A DNA stretch of 64,000 bases from Lineus longissimus. Lineage: Eukaryota > Nemertea > Pilidiophora > Heteronemertea > Lineidae. The notes beneath the pieces are model-generated. The model did not search any database and was not told the origin of the DNA. It saw only the letters and a program-made list of their open reading frames with translations. The translations under genes and the position numbers were made by a program. Shown one piece after another: positions 31,678 through 43,099 of this stretch. Location of the stretch: positions 12,340,501-12,404,500 of the forward strand of contig NC_088315.1 in the NCBI RefSeq assembly GCF_910592395.1, given 5' to 3'. Numbering within the stretch: position 1 is the stretch's first letter; every line of letters begins with the position of its first letter.

Positions 31678-32052
31678 CTCTTTTAGCTTCAAATAATGAA
31701 GTCTAGCCTGTAATTCTCATTATCATTATCATTTTGTCCTTTTTGGTGGAAAAACTTTCCTGTCATGTCATTGGGCATGATTGATGATGTTTTTTGAGGT
31801 TCAAAATGGTAGAACTTGTGGTAAACAACCATAGAAAACCCTGTCTAGACAATCTTAAATAGATGTATCATTAACTGTCGTGTTTTTCGCGCCAAAAGTT
31901 ACCCAATTCTTTCCTAAACATGACTAACAATACATAATTCTTATTAGTTTTTTGCAATTCACACACCAATTTTTCCATTTATCACTTTTAATGAGATGGC
32001 AAAATACCATATTCATGTGTACCTATCAAGACTACATATAACCTTCATATAG
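31678..32052. other. Divergent intergenic region of the Polinton
   Basis: AT-rich, without ORFs, between the leftward polymerase transcript and the rightward 226-residue gene. Probably regulatory. Confidence 0.4.
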
Positions 32053-32560
32053 GGCATTACTTTTTCAAAATTTTGAATTTCAAATCTCTGACTGTCATGA
32101 AAGCATCTGGGTATTGCATTATTTGAAATTCAAATTCAAATGTATTGATTCGTTTAATCAGAGATAACAAACAGTAGCCGATCATATCGCAGCACAGGGG
32201 GATGCTCATTTCTAGATTGGATGCCCAATGAGAAGCATCATTGCCTTTGATGGTCCGCGCAAGACTAAATTATGTATATGTATGGCATTGCTTTTTTTCT
32301 AAATTTTGAATTTCAAATCTCTGACTGTCATGAAAACATCTCTGGGTATTGTATCATTTGAAATTCAAATTCAAATGTTTTGATTCGCCTAATTAGGGAT
32401 AACAAACAGGGCATACATTAAAAATGTATGTATATCGCAGCCAATCATATCACAGCACTTTGTAATTATTATAAAACTGAATTAGGCGCAGGGGGTGCTC
32501 ATTTCTAGAATGGATGCCCAACGAGAAGCATCATTGCCCTCGACGGTCCGCGCAAGTCTA
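32053..32560. repeat. Tandem duplication of the 5' end of the 226-residue gene
   Basis: About 32053-32280 is repeated at about 32283-32560, covering upstream sequence and the first ~15 codons. The distal copy has TTG in place of the start ATG and an in-frame TGA shortly after. The proximal copy carries the functional start. Confidence 0.75.
32470..32476 (+). promoter_or_regulatory. TATA box of the 226-residue gene
   Basis: TATAAAA 34 bp upstream of ATG 32510, implying a very short 5' leader. The duplicated upstream copy lacks this element. Confidence 0.55.
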
Positions 32561-33190
32561 AATTATGTACTGCACCAGGCATTTTACCCAGAGGGCGTGC
32601 ATTCGCCAAAACACGTGTATGTGTTGGGAGAGGGGGCATACAACGATTACATTCGAGAAGTGCAACAAGATGGTAAAGGCAAACTAGTGTCTCTGGGAAA
32701 TTTCCTACATCTGGGCGACCTGTTCATTCTGAACAGAAGTATCGATCCATCAGAAAAGTTCGGACCTTTCACCATGGACGAGATCTTTTTCATGAAACGT
32801 TCAAAAGTCAGAACAATAACCCAATGCCTGGAATTTCTTGATGGTTTTGCCGACTTGGACAAGCTGATTAGGAGCAAAGACTGGAAGCTATATGCAGGTC
32901 GTACACCCATTTTGAGCAGCGCTCAACCGAATTTCATGAAACAATCACTCGAATTTGCTTTTTCTACTTACAAACCTGAACTAATTCACTGTAAAGGCAT
33001 CATAATAGTGCCTGGAACAATTTCAAGGGAAGAATGTGACAATAATCATGAAAACAGAATCAAAATTGTACGCAGGGATGGACTTCACATCCCCATGATC
33101 AAACTTTTCCCCGAATCCTGGTGGATTCTTCATAGTTGTCGTACCGCTAGCTATGAGGACTATACTGCATGGCATTTGGCTTTCAAGTAG
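32510..33190 (+). CDS. Orphan Polinton gene on the opposite strand, 226 residues
   Basis: Starts MDAQREASLPSTVRASLNYV at ATG 32510; the frame opens further at a GTG that falls at the predicted transcription start. The protein is mixed alpha/beta with VYVLGEGAYNDY, GKLVSLGNFLHLGDLF, IIIVPGTIS and a C-terminal WWILHSCRTASYEDY. No family was recognised and no membrane segment or signal is evident. It is the only gene transcribed toward the right TIR, and its AATAAA lies inside that TIR. Such end genes are often lineage-specific. Confidence 0.65.
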   Translation: MDAQREASLPSTVRASLNYVLHQAFYPEGVHSPKHVYVLGEGAYNDYIREVQQDGKGKLVSLGNFLHLGDLFILNRSIDPSEKFGPFTMDEIFFMKRSKVRTITQCLEFLDGFADLDKLIRSKDWKLYAGRTPILSSAQPNFMKQSLEFAFSTYKPELIHCKGIIIVPGTISREECDNNHENRIKIVRRDGLHIPMIKLFPESWWILHSCRTASYEDYTAWHLAFK

Positions 33191-33234
33191 CGCATTTTGA
33201 CATTTTTAAATGCATGTGCACAAATATGTAGTCG

Positions 33235-33604
33235 TTTTCTTGTACATTTTTAACAGTCTTCAATAAAACAGCAGTCGGTGGGCAAGAATAGGAAGCTTTG
33301 ACCTATCCCAAACAAAAATGGCTCTTTTTCACCATTTTTGTTGCTTCTGAGATGATGACGGTTACCTAGACATGTATATTTTTCAAATATCTAGGCCAAC
33401 GGTTAGCCTACTTTGTTTTCAAACTCAGCTAATCAACAACAAAATTCAAATTTCAAATTTTCAAACATCTAGATCAACCGACAGTTGATCTTCTTTACCA
33501 TAAATCTAGGTCAACCGTCTATTGACCTAGTTTACCATAAATCTAGGTCAACCGTCACCTCAGAAAGTAGGTCAAGGTCTTCCTATTCTTGCCCACCTAC
33601 TACT
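33235..33604. repeat. Polinton right terminal inverted repeat, 370 bp
   Basis: Mirror of 16613-16982, equal in length, ending CTTGCCCACCTACTACT at 33604. Homology stops abruptly inside at TTTTCTTGTAC. Confidence 0.95.
33262..33267 (+). terminator. AATAAA poly(A) signal in right TIR
   Basis: AATAAA on the plus strand, 72 bp after the stop of the 226-residue gene. It is the mirror of the signal in the left TIR. Confidence 0.6.
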
Positions 33605-33610
33605 GACGTC
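33605..33610. repeat. Target-site duplication GACGTC, right
   Basis: Right partner of 16607-16612, immediately after the terminal ...CCTACTACT of the element. Confidence 0.85.
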
Positions 33611-33755
33611 GGCGAACGCGGTCGTATATCAAAACAGACGTTGGGTGGCGCTCGCGCAAACTTCCCTCACATGTTTTTGTGAAAGAGGACGTCGGCGAAC
33701 GCGGTCGTATAAAAAAACAGACGTTGGGTGGCGCTCGAGAATGATACAAATGAAG
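33605..33755. repeat. 83-bp tandem repeat, right of the Polinton insertion
   Basis: The array continues with GACGTC at 33605 and 33688, again 83 bp apart, then degenerates by about 33755. Confidence 0.85.
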
Positions 33756-34015
33756 AATAGGTTTAATTTGAGGTAATTAGTCACCAATGAAATTTGAGGT
33801 AATTAGTCACCAATGAAATTCGTTGACTATCATACTCAGAAGGCGTATTGGAACCTCTTGGGACTGACCAATGTTGTCCTTTAATAGGGAGTCGTCCTTA
33901 TTAGAGAGTTGAAGTTGAATGTAATCCACCAATTTGGTAAATATTTGGGATCTATTCAACAAAGTAAGCGTTTTTATGTTATCGAGTATTAATCTATTTA
34001 CATTACTTGTTACAG

Positions 34016-36904
34016 CCTCATTTGTGAAGAAGCCTGAAAAAGCCTTTGCCTATGCAGAGTTCAGTCGACAAAAGTTTGCGGCCTTAGGAATGCCGTGCGA
34101 CATTGTTGCCAAGTTGCGTAAAAGCAACAATCTAAGCGTGCTTGGAAATGCCGACTTGGAGAAACTTGATCTGCTGCTGAAGAAGGGTGAGGTCATATTG
34201 GTCTCCAGTCCCGCAACAAGTTTTAGTGGTATGTTTCGTTTTAACATCTACCAACATTATTCACTTTTAGCAGTTAGGATTTCCCGAACTGCCAAGAAGT
34301 CTTATTTGAATTTCGCCTACCTGTCCATTTTTCAGTCTTAATTTTCTCCCAGTTGGAAGGCTGATTTGGTAGTATTGTGTTGTTGAGTCATGTAAATTAG
34401 CTTTTGCTGTTCGACCTCTTAAAATATTTTACAAAGTTTCCTGATTGTTTTCATAGAACATAACCATTTTTTAATTGCAATTTTAGATCCATGTCCAAGT
34501 TCAGGCAATGGTCAGAAAGAATTTGTTGTCAATGTCGAGGAAGGAGGAAGAGGAAACATTTTGGTTGTCCCAAGTCGTCATGAGGTTAGTTTTATTCTTC
34601 CTACTTTCCAACTATGTGTTCTCTAAGTTGTAGTCTCAATTATATTGTGCATGTATCTTTTACATGTATCTACGTCTTCTTGTTTCAAGGGTTTTCTTTT
34701 AATTGGCTGCTTGTTGATATCCAAAAACATACTGCAATTCCTTTAGAAGGATGGGGATTGAGGTTGAACAGACAGGCTGATATGATATAGCCATTTAGAT
34801 TTGGCCGGAATCTGCAAACCTTCTCCCCATCTGTGTTGACCAGTTGTACGAGTAATGCTGGCCTTCCTCTTGTGGGATACATCAGATAACTTGCTGATTT
34901 CTTCTGCCAATTTATCATTTCAGAACCAGGACCCCTTTCCAACTACAACGACGTCAGGATCCAGCTCAAATGGCATTCAAGGTATTTTGTTCATATAAAT
35001 CACATCTTCTTGCTGTCCTGTAATTGGTATAACCAGATGTGCAAGGCTATGTGTACATGTACTAGTATGCTATTTACATATGGCAACCTCTATATTTGAA
35101 AGATAACAAAACATCCTTTGCAAGTTAGAATAGTTCACAAGAATGTTATGTTTGCATATCAGCTGTAAATACATAGTCTTCCCAACAATTTTCTAGCACA
35201 AGCCTTGATTACGAACTGAACAAATTAAATGCCCTTATTTGTATGATTAGTGATTTTTTTTCATTTGTCTTTTAGAATTCTCAGGAGCAACGCCTACATG
35301 TATTGTAGCAGGTGGAGAATCAGATTCTGAAGGAGTAAGCCATTTTGATCGAAAATTCATCATACATACCTTTGCATGTACATGTACAAGTACTTATAAA
35401 GCTACATGTAAATGTGATTGTACGCAATTGCTCATTTGTTTTGTTTTGCTAATACTCTAGACCATGGTTGCCCAACTGAACTGCAAAATATTCCCAAGCA
35501 GCCAAACCTGGCAAGCAATATGGCACTGTACCAGATGGCATTACTCTACTCCACTCGACAGTTAGCCGATTAAAGTGTTTAACTCTGGTTGAGTTGCGAC
35601 TGTATATCTTCTGGTCTTGATTTATTTTTTTAAATTTTGTTTGAGCATACATGTAGATGTCAATTAGGAAGATTTCTAACAACATCATTTGATCGTTGTG
35701 TTTAATTTCTGAATAATCTTTACATACTTCCCCTACTCTGGAGCTGGTTTGACAATATGATTTATTAATTTCACCTATTCATTTCAGTCCATTAGTGTGG
35801 AAATTGTGAAACCTTCTAAGAGGAACAAGAAGGAAACAAATGCCAAGTCTGTTGCAAAAAAGAGAAAGGTCACTGTGGCAAAGAATGCGCAGGTATGGCG
35901 TTAATCTGGATCAATTTTTTTCAGAAGGATGTGATCGAAGTCATGCAATCCCCTCCCCTTCCCCTAAAACTGGCAGGACTCGATGCTCAGAAGTTGCCAA
36001 AATCCTTCTCAATACAAAGACTGCACTGTGCTAGCCTTCCAGAATAAATGGAAATCTTCTCAAATCATCTTCAATCAAATCTTTTTTGATAATTTTTACA
36101 TGTATGATGCTGCATGTAATATCTTAAAGAGTTGGACACAATTAAATTTGTGACAAGGTAGCTTGTTTTGTTATTCAGAAATGATTTGCATGCTTCTACA
36201 TTGTACATGTAACTCGGTTTGAGTTTCAAATAACAATTGTACTGTATACTTTGTCTGAGAGTACATGTACATGTATACATTTTTCAGGTATCCAACTTTG
36301 CTGCAAAGGAATCAAAGCAGGTTACGATCGAGGAGAGTGCCTTACCAGGTAAATGTCCCATTTGTCAATCCTCCTTGAAATACGGACGAAGCGATTTATT
36401 CTTTATTTACCGTTGGCCATGTTTGACAGAAATCACAATTGAAATCTACATGTACATGTATGTCCAGCATTTGCTAACTACATGTATTTGCTTAGACACG
36501 TGTGGTCTTATGTGAGGAACCTCAATGGTGAGTAGCTCAGTCACCGATTAGAGGTCGTTGAGTCCCTGGTTCTCTGTAGCCATGAGATTGTCAGCAGGGC
36601 TTTGCCAGACATACTCAACTCCGACCAGGTCTTTAATTTGGTACTTTTCTGTTTTTCTCAGCGCTGACTGAAAAGCTCATTGGAAGTTGATTGGAAGTGA
36701 TTTATAGCTCTTAGTTATTTCTTCTTTTTTTCAGATGGTCACTTTATAGTTGAGAAGATCTTGAAGGATAGGATGAAGAATGGGGTCAGGGAGGGACTCA
36801 TCAGTTGGGATGGCTATGATTCGACGCACAACACGTGGGAGCCTATGAAGGAATTACCAAAAGACATTGTTACAGACTATTATCAGAATAAGAAGAAACA
36901 TTAG
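34016..36904 (+). CDS. Seven-exon gene with C-terminal chromodomain (5' end not found)
   Basis: Exons 34016-34228, 34487-34584, 34924-34981, 35276-35334, 35788-35892, 36288-36348 and 36735-36904. All have AG/GT boundaries and every junction keeps phase. The first listed exon follows an acceptor (ATTACTTGTTACAG), so earlier exons should exist, perhaps beyond the Polinton. The middle encodes a basic, nuclear-signal-like segment (KPSKRNKKE, VAKKRKV). The last exon is a chromodomain: GHFIVEKILKDR, LISWDGYDSTHNTWEP, with aromatic-cage residues. Chromodomains bind methylated histone tails, so a chromatin role is likely. The Polinton lies about 410 bp upstream of the first listed exon. Confidence 0.8.
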
Positions 36905-37370
36905 ATAGTTGTAGTACATGACATACAATGATGTCCAGTCATTTTCAGATTTTGAGTGGCCATGGACATAAGGCCAAATTTCAATGAAAAAAAACAACAT
37001 TGAAATCTAAATGCTGAAATGGCGCAAAAAGAAATTTCTGAATATGACATGAACATAATCAGAGTTTGAACGACTACCACTGCTCTGTACAAATCATACA
37101 ACTATCCAATTCACAATTAAAACGACAAAAACTGGGTCAAGACTAGTAACTTTCCACCTGTCATTTTCCATCATGAAGGTTTAAGAACCAAATGCAACAA
37201 TGTAACTAGAGTCAGACATGGATGAGCAGAATACTCATTATCAAATGATCTCAACATCATACAACAAAAGTTGACAGCGAATCATAATAACCATCCGGTC
37301 CCTGGTCTGGTCGTTCAGCAACAACTGGATTTACACAACGCACTGCAAACGTCTCCATTGCAGGAAATGT

Positions 37371-40358
37371 TCAATGATGAATATTGTGAACACGGCAGAA
37401 CTTCAGTATTTTCAGACAGAGGCTGCCATATGCAAAGATATCTGAAGCGATAGAAAATGTTTTTTTCCTACGAAGAACTTCAGGCGCAACATCCTCTTTC
37501 TGAATACTACGTACTTGTCTGGCCGTGAGAACCTTGGCAGATTCTATCTTGCAAGATCTACTCCAATTGACAAGAAACAATTTCATTCCTGGACTCTCTG
37601 AAGCTTCCACCACAACATGTTCTGCCCTTAAGCTATTCCATAAAAAAACTTTTTTGAACACACTGTCGAAGGTGAATCCCAAGTGTAACCGCCACATTGG
37701 CCCATTCCTCACCACTCAGTGGTCGATAAGCGTCTGTCGATAGAAAGTCCCCCAGATTATAACACAAATCATCAACCTGATGAAGGGATGTAACCAATCC
37801 TGGCTTCCTGTTGGAGAGAGAAATACCTATGGGATATGGGGTGTATTTAGCATTTAAACACGACAAAACCTGGAACTCATGGTGAGCCATCATATATTTC
37901 CCTTCATCAGAATACTCTTTACAACAATACCGATTGCGACCATGTTTTGCCATGAATATATTTGTTTGTTTTCCCTTTTTCAAGTGCCCCTGTAACTCCA
38001 CAGTGATATAAGGCACAAAAACATTGTCAATATCAGGGTCCTTTTCATAAAATGTTTGGCTGAATATCGCTTCGGAAACTTGTCGAGGGGTGTAGGCGGA
38101 AACTTGACTTGACAGCCTCAAATGGGTGCATCGCTTGTGATGCTGGTCCCGTATTGCCGAATTATACGTCAGATTCGTATACTGCCGATACAGGTTGTCA
38201 AAATCGTCATCTTTAACCTGGAGGTTTTCCTGGAGCTCGTCCTTGGCAGCCTCTAACTTATCAATCGTTTCATTCAATTTAGCCTGAAAATATCAACATT
38301 CACAATGATGAAAATGACGAGATAGTTTTCTGACATGCGGCGAAGTGAAGGCAACTATTAACCTTCATAACAGGTTCCAGGTAAAAGGCAATGTCACAAA
38401 AATAAGTAATGTAATGCAGCCAACATTTGCCTTCAACTGATTAGGCATATCATGGATAATGAAATAAGAGGGATATTACACTTATAACATGTATAAGAAC
38501 TGCGGTGATGATGTCCTGAAGTCCTGTGACCTTTTCACTTACAATTTCTTTCTTGTTAGTATTACAGGTCATCCCTTGAACTCTTTCAGCCGATGGACCA
38601 TGATCAAACAGCCTCTTCTTACAGCCCATCTTAACTGAATGTGCCAAAGGCGATGCTGGGCTATCTTGCTGAAAAACATATCAACAGAAATATCAGCACT
38701 AATTTTTTTTTTCTGAAACATGAAACGTTCTAACCTACAGACACTGACACTTGGCGGCCTGACCAGTTCCACTCAAGATTTAGTTCAAAATTAGATCAAG
38801 TGGTTGGAAAACCCGAACCAAGGTATGGAGCATTGTGTATGTGTGGATTTCTATTTAACTGGTGCATGATTCAGCATATGCCTTGAACTATTATCACCTT
38901 TTCCACAACATCTATAGTACTTGGCTACTTACATGTATCGTGGCAGCTTCCAAATCAATACCAGCAGTTCCACTACCAGTTCCAGGAGGATGGATTATCT
39001 CAGGATCCTGATATGTAATAAAAAATTGCACAATGTTCACTGACTACACCAAGTAACAATCTGGATGTGATGGGATGAGGTTAGCACATAACTGTCCACC
39101 AAAATGTTTTTCATTATTATTTTAAGGTATATGTAGCCAATATTTCCCAGGGTTTTGGTACCTGCATTAAAATGAACAAAGGCTTTGTGTCTTGTTACTG
39201 ATGCTGCAAGGAGCATCCTCTGCCTTCCGCTAATGTGCATAGCCAATCTGGGTCCAATAAATCAGGCACTGTCTTTGACTGCATTTAACAAGGTAACATT
39301 GAGATAAGAGTGAAAAGCTTTCAACTGACATTTTAGATCTAGCCAGATATGGGAACACAAATTTTGAACTTACATCTTTGCCAGAAGTTCCAGTACATGT
39401 AGTTGTACTTGGGCTTGCAGGTGCACTTTCATCCATTCTTTTTTGTTTTTTAGAGTCACGTTGTCGTTTTTTTTTCATAGCCAGAGGTGAAGGTCCAGTA
39501 AAAGGAGGCTGAAAATCAGATTTGAAATTTGAGTCCCCAAATTGTAGAGAATACTTTTAACAAACACACTGACACACGGTGAGCTAACGTAGTGTGTACT
39601 CCGGGAGGTCAGGTTTGACTTAGTTCTTTCATTTAAATCTTGTGCCAAAAGCCAAACACACACTTCGTTTTTTGGACTGGCGAATTTAAAAGATTTCTAA
39701 ACGGACGCTGTTTACTTCCACTTCCAGGGCCAAAAAGAATTTAAAAAGGAACTATATTCATACTCACTGCAGTTTTCTTTTTCTGCTTGTTGCTACGGTT
39801 CCTCCTCTTTTTTTGTGATGCACCCAAGGGTGTTGGTGGAATCATGTCAGGACTCGAAGGCTGAAATTCATAAACCAGAGGAAAAATGTCAAGACAATGC
39901 AAAAACAGAGACTTATCAAACATTAAAGTCTAAGTCACCAAATGTGATGCCAATCAATGATTGCTTTCATTTTTTGTCTGTTGTGCAAACAATAGGCCAG
40001 GCAACATGACAATATCAAACCATTTTCAGCTCGGTTACAAACTGATGCCCAGAGTGGTATCTTTGCTATAAATTTCTGATGATCAGCCTCACTGACAATG
40101 TATGAAAAGCCTCGGGCTCAGGATGATGAAATCAACAACATTTGGAACTTTTATTTGGCAATGTCTTGCACTTGCTCATGTTCTAATTTGTTCTAAATCA
40201 GTTATTCTAACATTCCGCTTTCTCATTACTCACCAAATGAACAGGACTTGACGAAAGAAGTTGAAGGGATGCATTACTTCCATTTCCATCACTGAAAATC
40301 GACACTGTACTGTCACATTCATCATCACTAACTTCCATCATAAAACTTTTTTGTCAGT
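37371..40358 (-). CDS. Six-exon coiled-coil pseudokinase-like gene with a frame switch in the last exon
   Basis: Exons 40234-40358 (ATG 40341), 39768-39860, 39374-39508, 38933-39007, 38543-38668 and 38283 down to 37371. The five introns are all phase 0. The N-terminus is Ser/Pro-rich with basic clusters (QKKRRNRSNKQKKK, MKKKRQRDSKKQKR). A coiled coil (KLNETIDKLEAAKDELQ) precedes a kinase-like domain: YCCKEY carries the Lys, VAPEVLRRKK is the APE region, SDIFAYG the F-helix Asp. The HRD equivalent reads WNS and the DFG equivalent NWS, so catalysis is unlikely. Reading must change frame between 37633 and 37715, near A6/T7 runs. This is a real frameshift, an unseen mini-intron or a sequence error. 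Confidence 0.65.
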
Positions 40359-41400
40359 CTGAAATAAACCAGATATTATGACATAGTACAAAAAAAATTA
40401 ATCGCAAGTTACTTAATTGATTTCAAGATAATCAACCCAAATTTTAGTCGAACATCTGGTTCATCTTGAAAGAGAAAACTTTCCATTTTTTCTCCTCTTA
40501 GCCAGCGTAGTTCCTGGGCTTATCCATTCTTTTAGGCCCTTATACCCCTATTTTACGCCTTCTACCCCTTGTAACAAGCACTCAATTAATTAAGGGCCTG
40601 TGGTCTACTATATAATTATATATTATTTTGCTGTTAGTGTTATATGATTTCTCTGTAGATTCTAACGTTTTTTGGGGTTTTTTTATTATCATTTGTAGTC
40701 ACGTCACCTCCGCACGCTGATGGTCAGGGTACATTTCCTAAGACAGATCCCTGCCTGTTTTACTTTCCTCTGCATCTTCTCTCTATCCCGCACCAGTTTA
40801 TTGTATTTTGCAAACCTATATGAATGTAGTATTCATCTGGCTCAATAAACTGCTGTGACGTCTACCTCGGCCAATAATTACGCAATATATAACTGAATGA
40901 TACTTTATTACGCACCTCCTATCTCCTGGTTACAACTTTAATAATAACATATAACGTACGACGCTGTCAGTACGGAGAGCAGCTCTTGACTGCCACCAGG
41001 CCCACACCCGCTCACATTTATAAGGTCACCCGTGAGCAATCTCGTCCCCAGGCGCCACACTGCTTTGAATTTGAATTGAATTTATAAACGAATCAATCAT
41101 GGCCACGTGCATTTTTGAGAGACGACTTGCCACGACTTCTTTTCGATTTATCAACATCATGATCGTCATAAACTGGCCCGATAATAGGTCTGCGTTGTTC
41201 CTTACCTTTCCTTATACTTCTGTAACACTTTACGATAAGAAAATCTAATGATGAGGGCACAAGTTTATCATCAAATTAAATCATCAAGTACGGTAAACTG
41301 TAAACACATCAATCACGTGATCATTGTCACGTGATGGGCGGAGCTGCCTCATGGTGTAACGGTAAAATCAGTCCAGGGAAAAATAATTGTCCGTTGGTCT
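40359..41400. other. 5' flank of the pseudokinase-like gene
   Basis: The first coding exon follows an acceptor (TTTATTTCAG at 40359-40360), so a noncoding leader exon should lie here, but its position is not clear. No other gene was seen. Confidence 0.35.
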
Positions 41401-43000
41401 CCCGGCGTAGGTCTGCACGATCAGCTGGTCATTTGCAATGGTGAGATCATTACGAAGGACCATCAAGTAACAACCTCTTATTTAGACCAATAGAGAATAC
41501 TATGATATTGTCTTCAATACTACTTGATTATTATATGATATATTATATCATAAGGAAAACATAGTCACAACCTTAGATCATGACGAACGGATTATCATTA
41601 TTCAACCTCATCCTGATAATAGACGATGAACCATCTCTCATCATGATATCACAACATGATATGATTATAGACTAGACAAGTGGATGATAACTGGATGATA
41701 AAACACATAATCTCAACCTTATATCATGACGAAGGACCATCACATAACCTCATCATCATAATAACAGTCACAACATTGCCCAATATATGATATTATCCAC
41801 AAATTATTTCCTGGTATAATGGGAAAAACATAGTCACAACATTAAATTATATAAGGACCATTCGACCTCATCATGATGATAACATGATATGATGCACTAA
41901 TACCCAATGTGACATTGTCTTCAATTAACATATGTAGTCACAACAACCTTAAATGATGACTAAGGACCATCATATTAACCTCATCATGACTTACAGTCAC
42001 TTTTATATAAAGACCAATGTTATGTGATAGTGTCGTCACTTATTACCTGGTATAATGGAGAAAACATAGTCACAACATTAGATTATATAAGGACCATTCG
42101 ACCTCATCATGATGATAACATGATATGATACACTAATACCCAATGTGACATTGTCTTCAATTAACATAGTTACAACAACCTTAGATAATGACTAAGGACC
42201 ATCATATTAACCTCATTATGACTTATAGTCACTAATTTTATATAAAGACCAATATCGTCACTTATTACCTGGTATAATGGAGAAAACATAGTCACAATAC
42301 ATTAGATCATAAGGACCATTCGACCTCATCATGATGATATAACATGATATGATACAGTAATACCAAATGTGACATTGTCTTCAATCAACATAGTCACAAC
42401 AACCTTAGATAATGACGAAGGACCAACATATTCAACCTCGTCATGATAATAGTCACATTCTGATATAAAGACCAATATGGCACGGAAGGAACATAGTCAC
42501 AACCTGCGATCATGAATCAAAGACAATCATCAACTCATAAGTACAAGGTCACAACCAGATATGATAGCCAAATAACATTGTCTTCACTTATTACTTGATA
42601 TTGGTGAGTCACAGCCTGAGATCATCCACGCATGGTCGGTTTAAGGTAAAACCTGAGATCAGACGAAGGACCATCATATTATTCAAAATAATCTCGTTAT
42701 AACAGTACTGTCATCTCTCATGAAGATCAATGTATAACTTTGTCTTTAATTATTACATGTTAGGAAAACAATAGTCACAACCTTAGATAATGACGAAGGA
42801 CCATCATATTCAACCTCATAGTCACAACCTGATGATTCGATATAATGTTGTATCAATATCCTTTATTTTGTTAATGAAAACATAGCTAGTCACAACCAGC
42901 AGATATCATGATCCAGGCCCATAACATTCAACCCCATGAGGATGATAATCACAGCCTAATAATGATACATATCATAATTATCTGCACCTAAACCAATGTT
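41400..43000. repeat. AT-rich degenerate tandem array, ~200-240-bp units
   Basis: Words such as CATAGTCACAAC, GAAGGACCATCATATT, CAACCTCATCATGATGATAA and CAATGTGACATTGTCTTCAA recur in order. The best three units start near 41825, 42060 and 42280; units toward both edges decay. There is no coding potential. It resembles a local satellite. Confidence 0.8.
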
Positions 43001-43099
43001 GTTTTTATAATTGTGTTAGGTTGTGACTCTGTATAGCAAGATGAGTCAATATCTTCTTGGTTGATATGATGGCAAATGTGAGGTAGAATTCAGATGGTT

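Larger units (their letters stand above)
16613..33604. mobile_element. Complete Polinton/Maverick (adintovirus-like) element, 16,992 bp
   Basis: The element is bounded by 370-bp terminal inverted repeats beginning AGTAGTAGGTGGGCAAG and by GACGTC duplications. It carries the Polinton core: protein-primed family B DNA polymerase, retroviral-type integrase with chromodomain, FtsK/HerA-type packaging ATPase, adenovirus-type protease, and major and minor capsid proteins. Accessory genes are a pX-like basic protein, a small membrane protein, two small conserved-type proteins, two putative nucleic-acid-binding proteins and one orphan on the opposite strand. The near-identical termini suggest recent insertion. 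Integrase carries one in-frame stop, and the polymerase-upstream region may carry a frame break, so this copy may be non-autonomous while still holding morphogenesis genes. Confidence 0.95.

Noticed and set aside
32495-32509. Upstream start for the 226-residue gene
   Set aside because: The codon is GTG and lies at the predicted transcription start; ATG 32510 is preferred.
33934-34015. N-terminal extension of the first chromodomain-gene exon, signal-peptide-like
   Set aside because: It starts at TTG and is split from the exon by a good acceptor; a nuclear protein would not need a signal peptide.
41400-43000. Possible CRISPR-like array
   Set aside because: Units vary in length and sequence, there are no uniform spacers, and the genome is eukaryotic.
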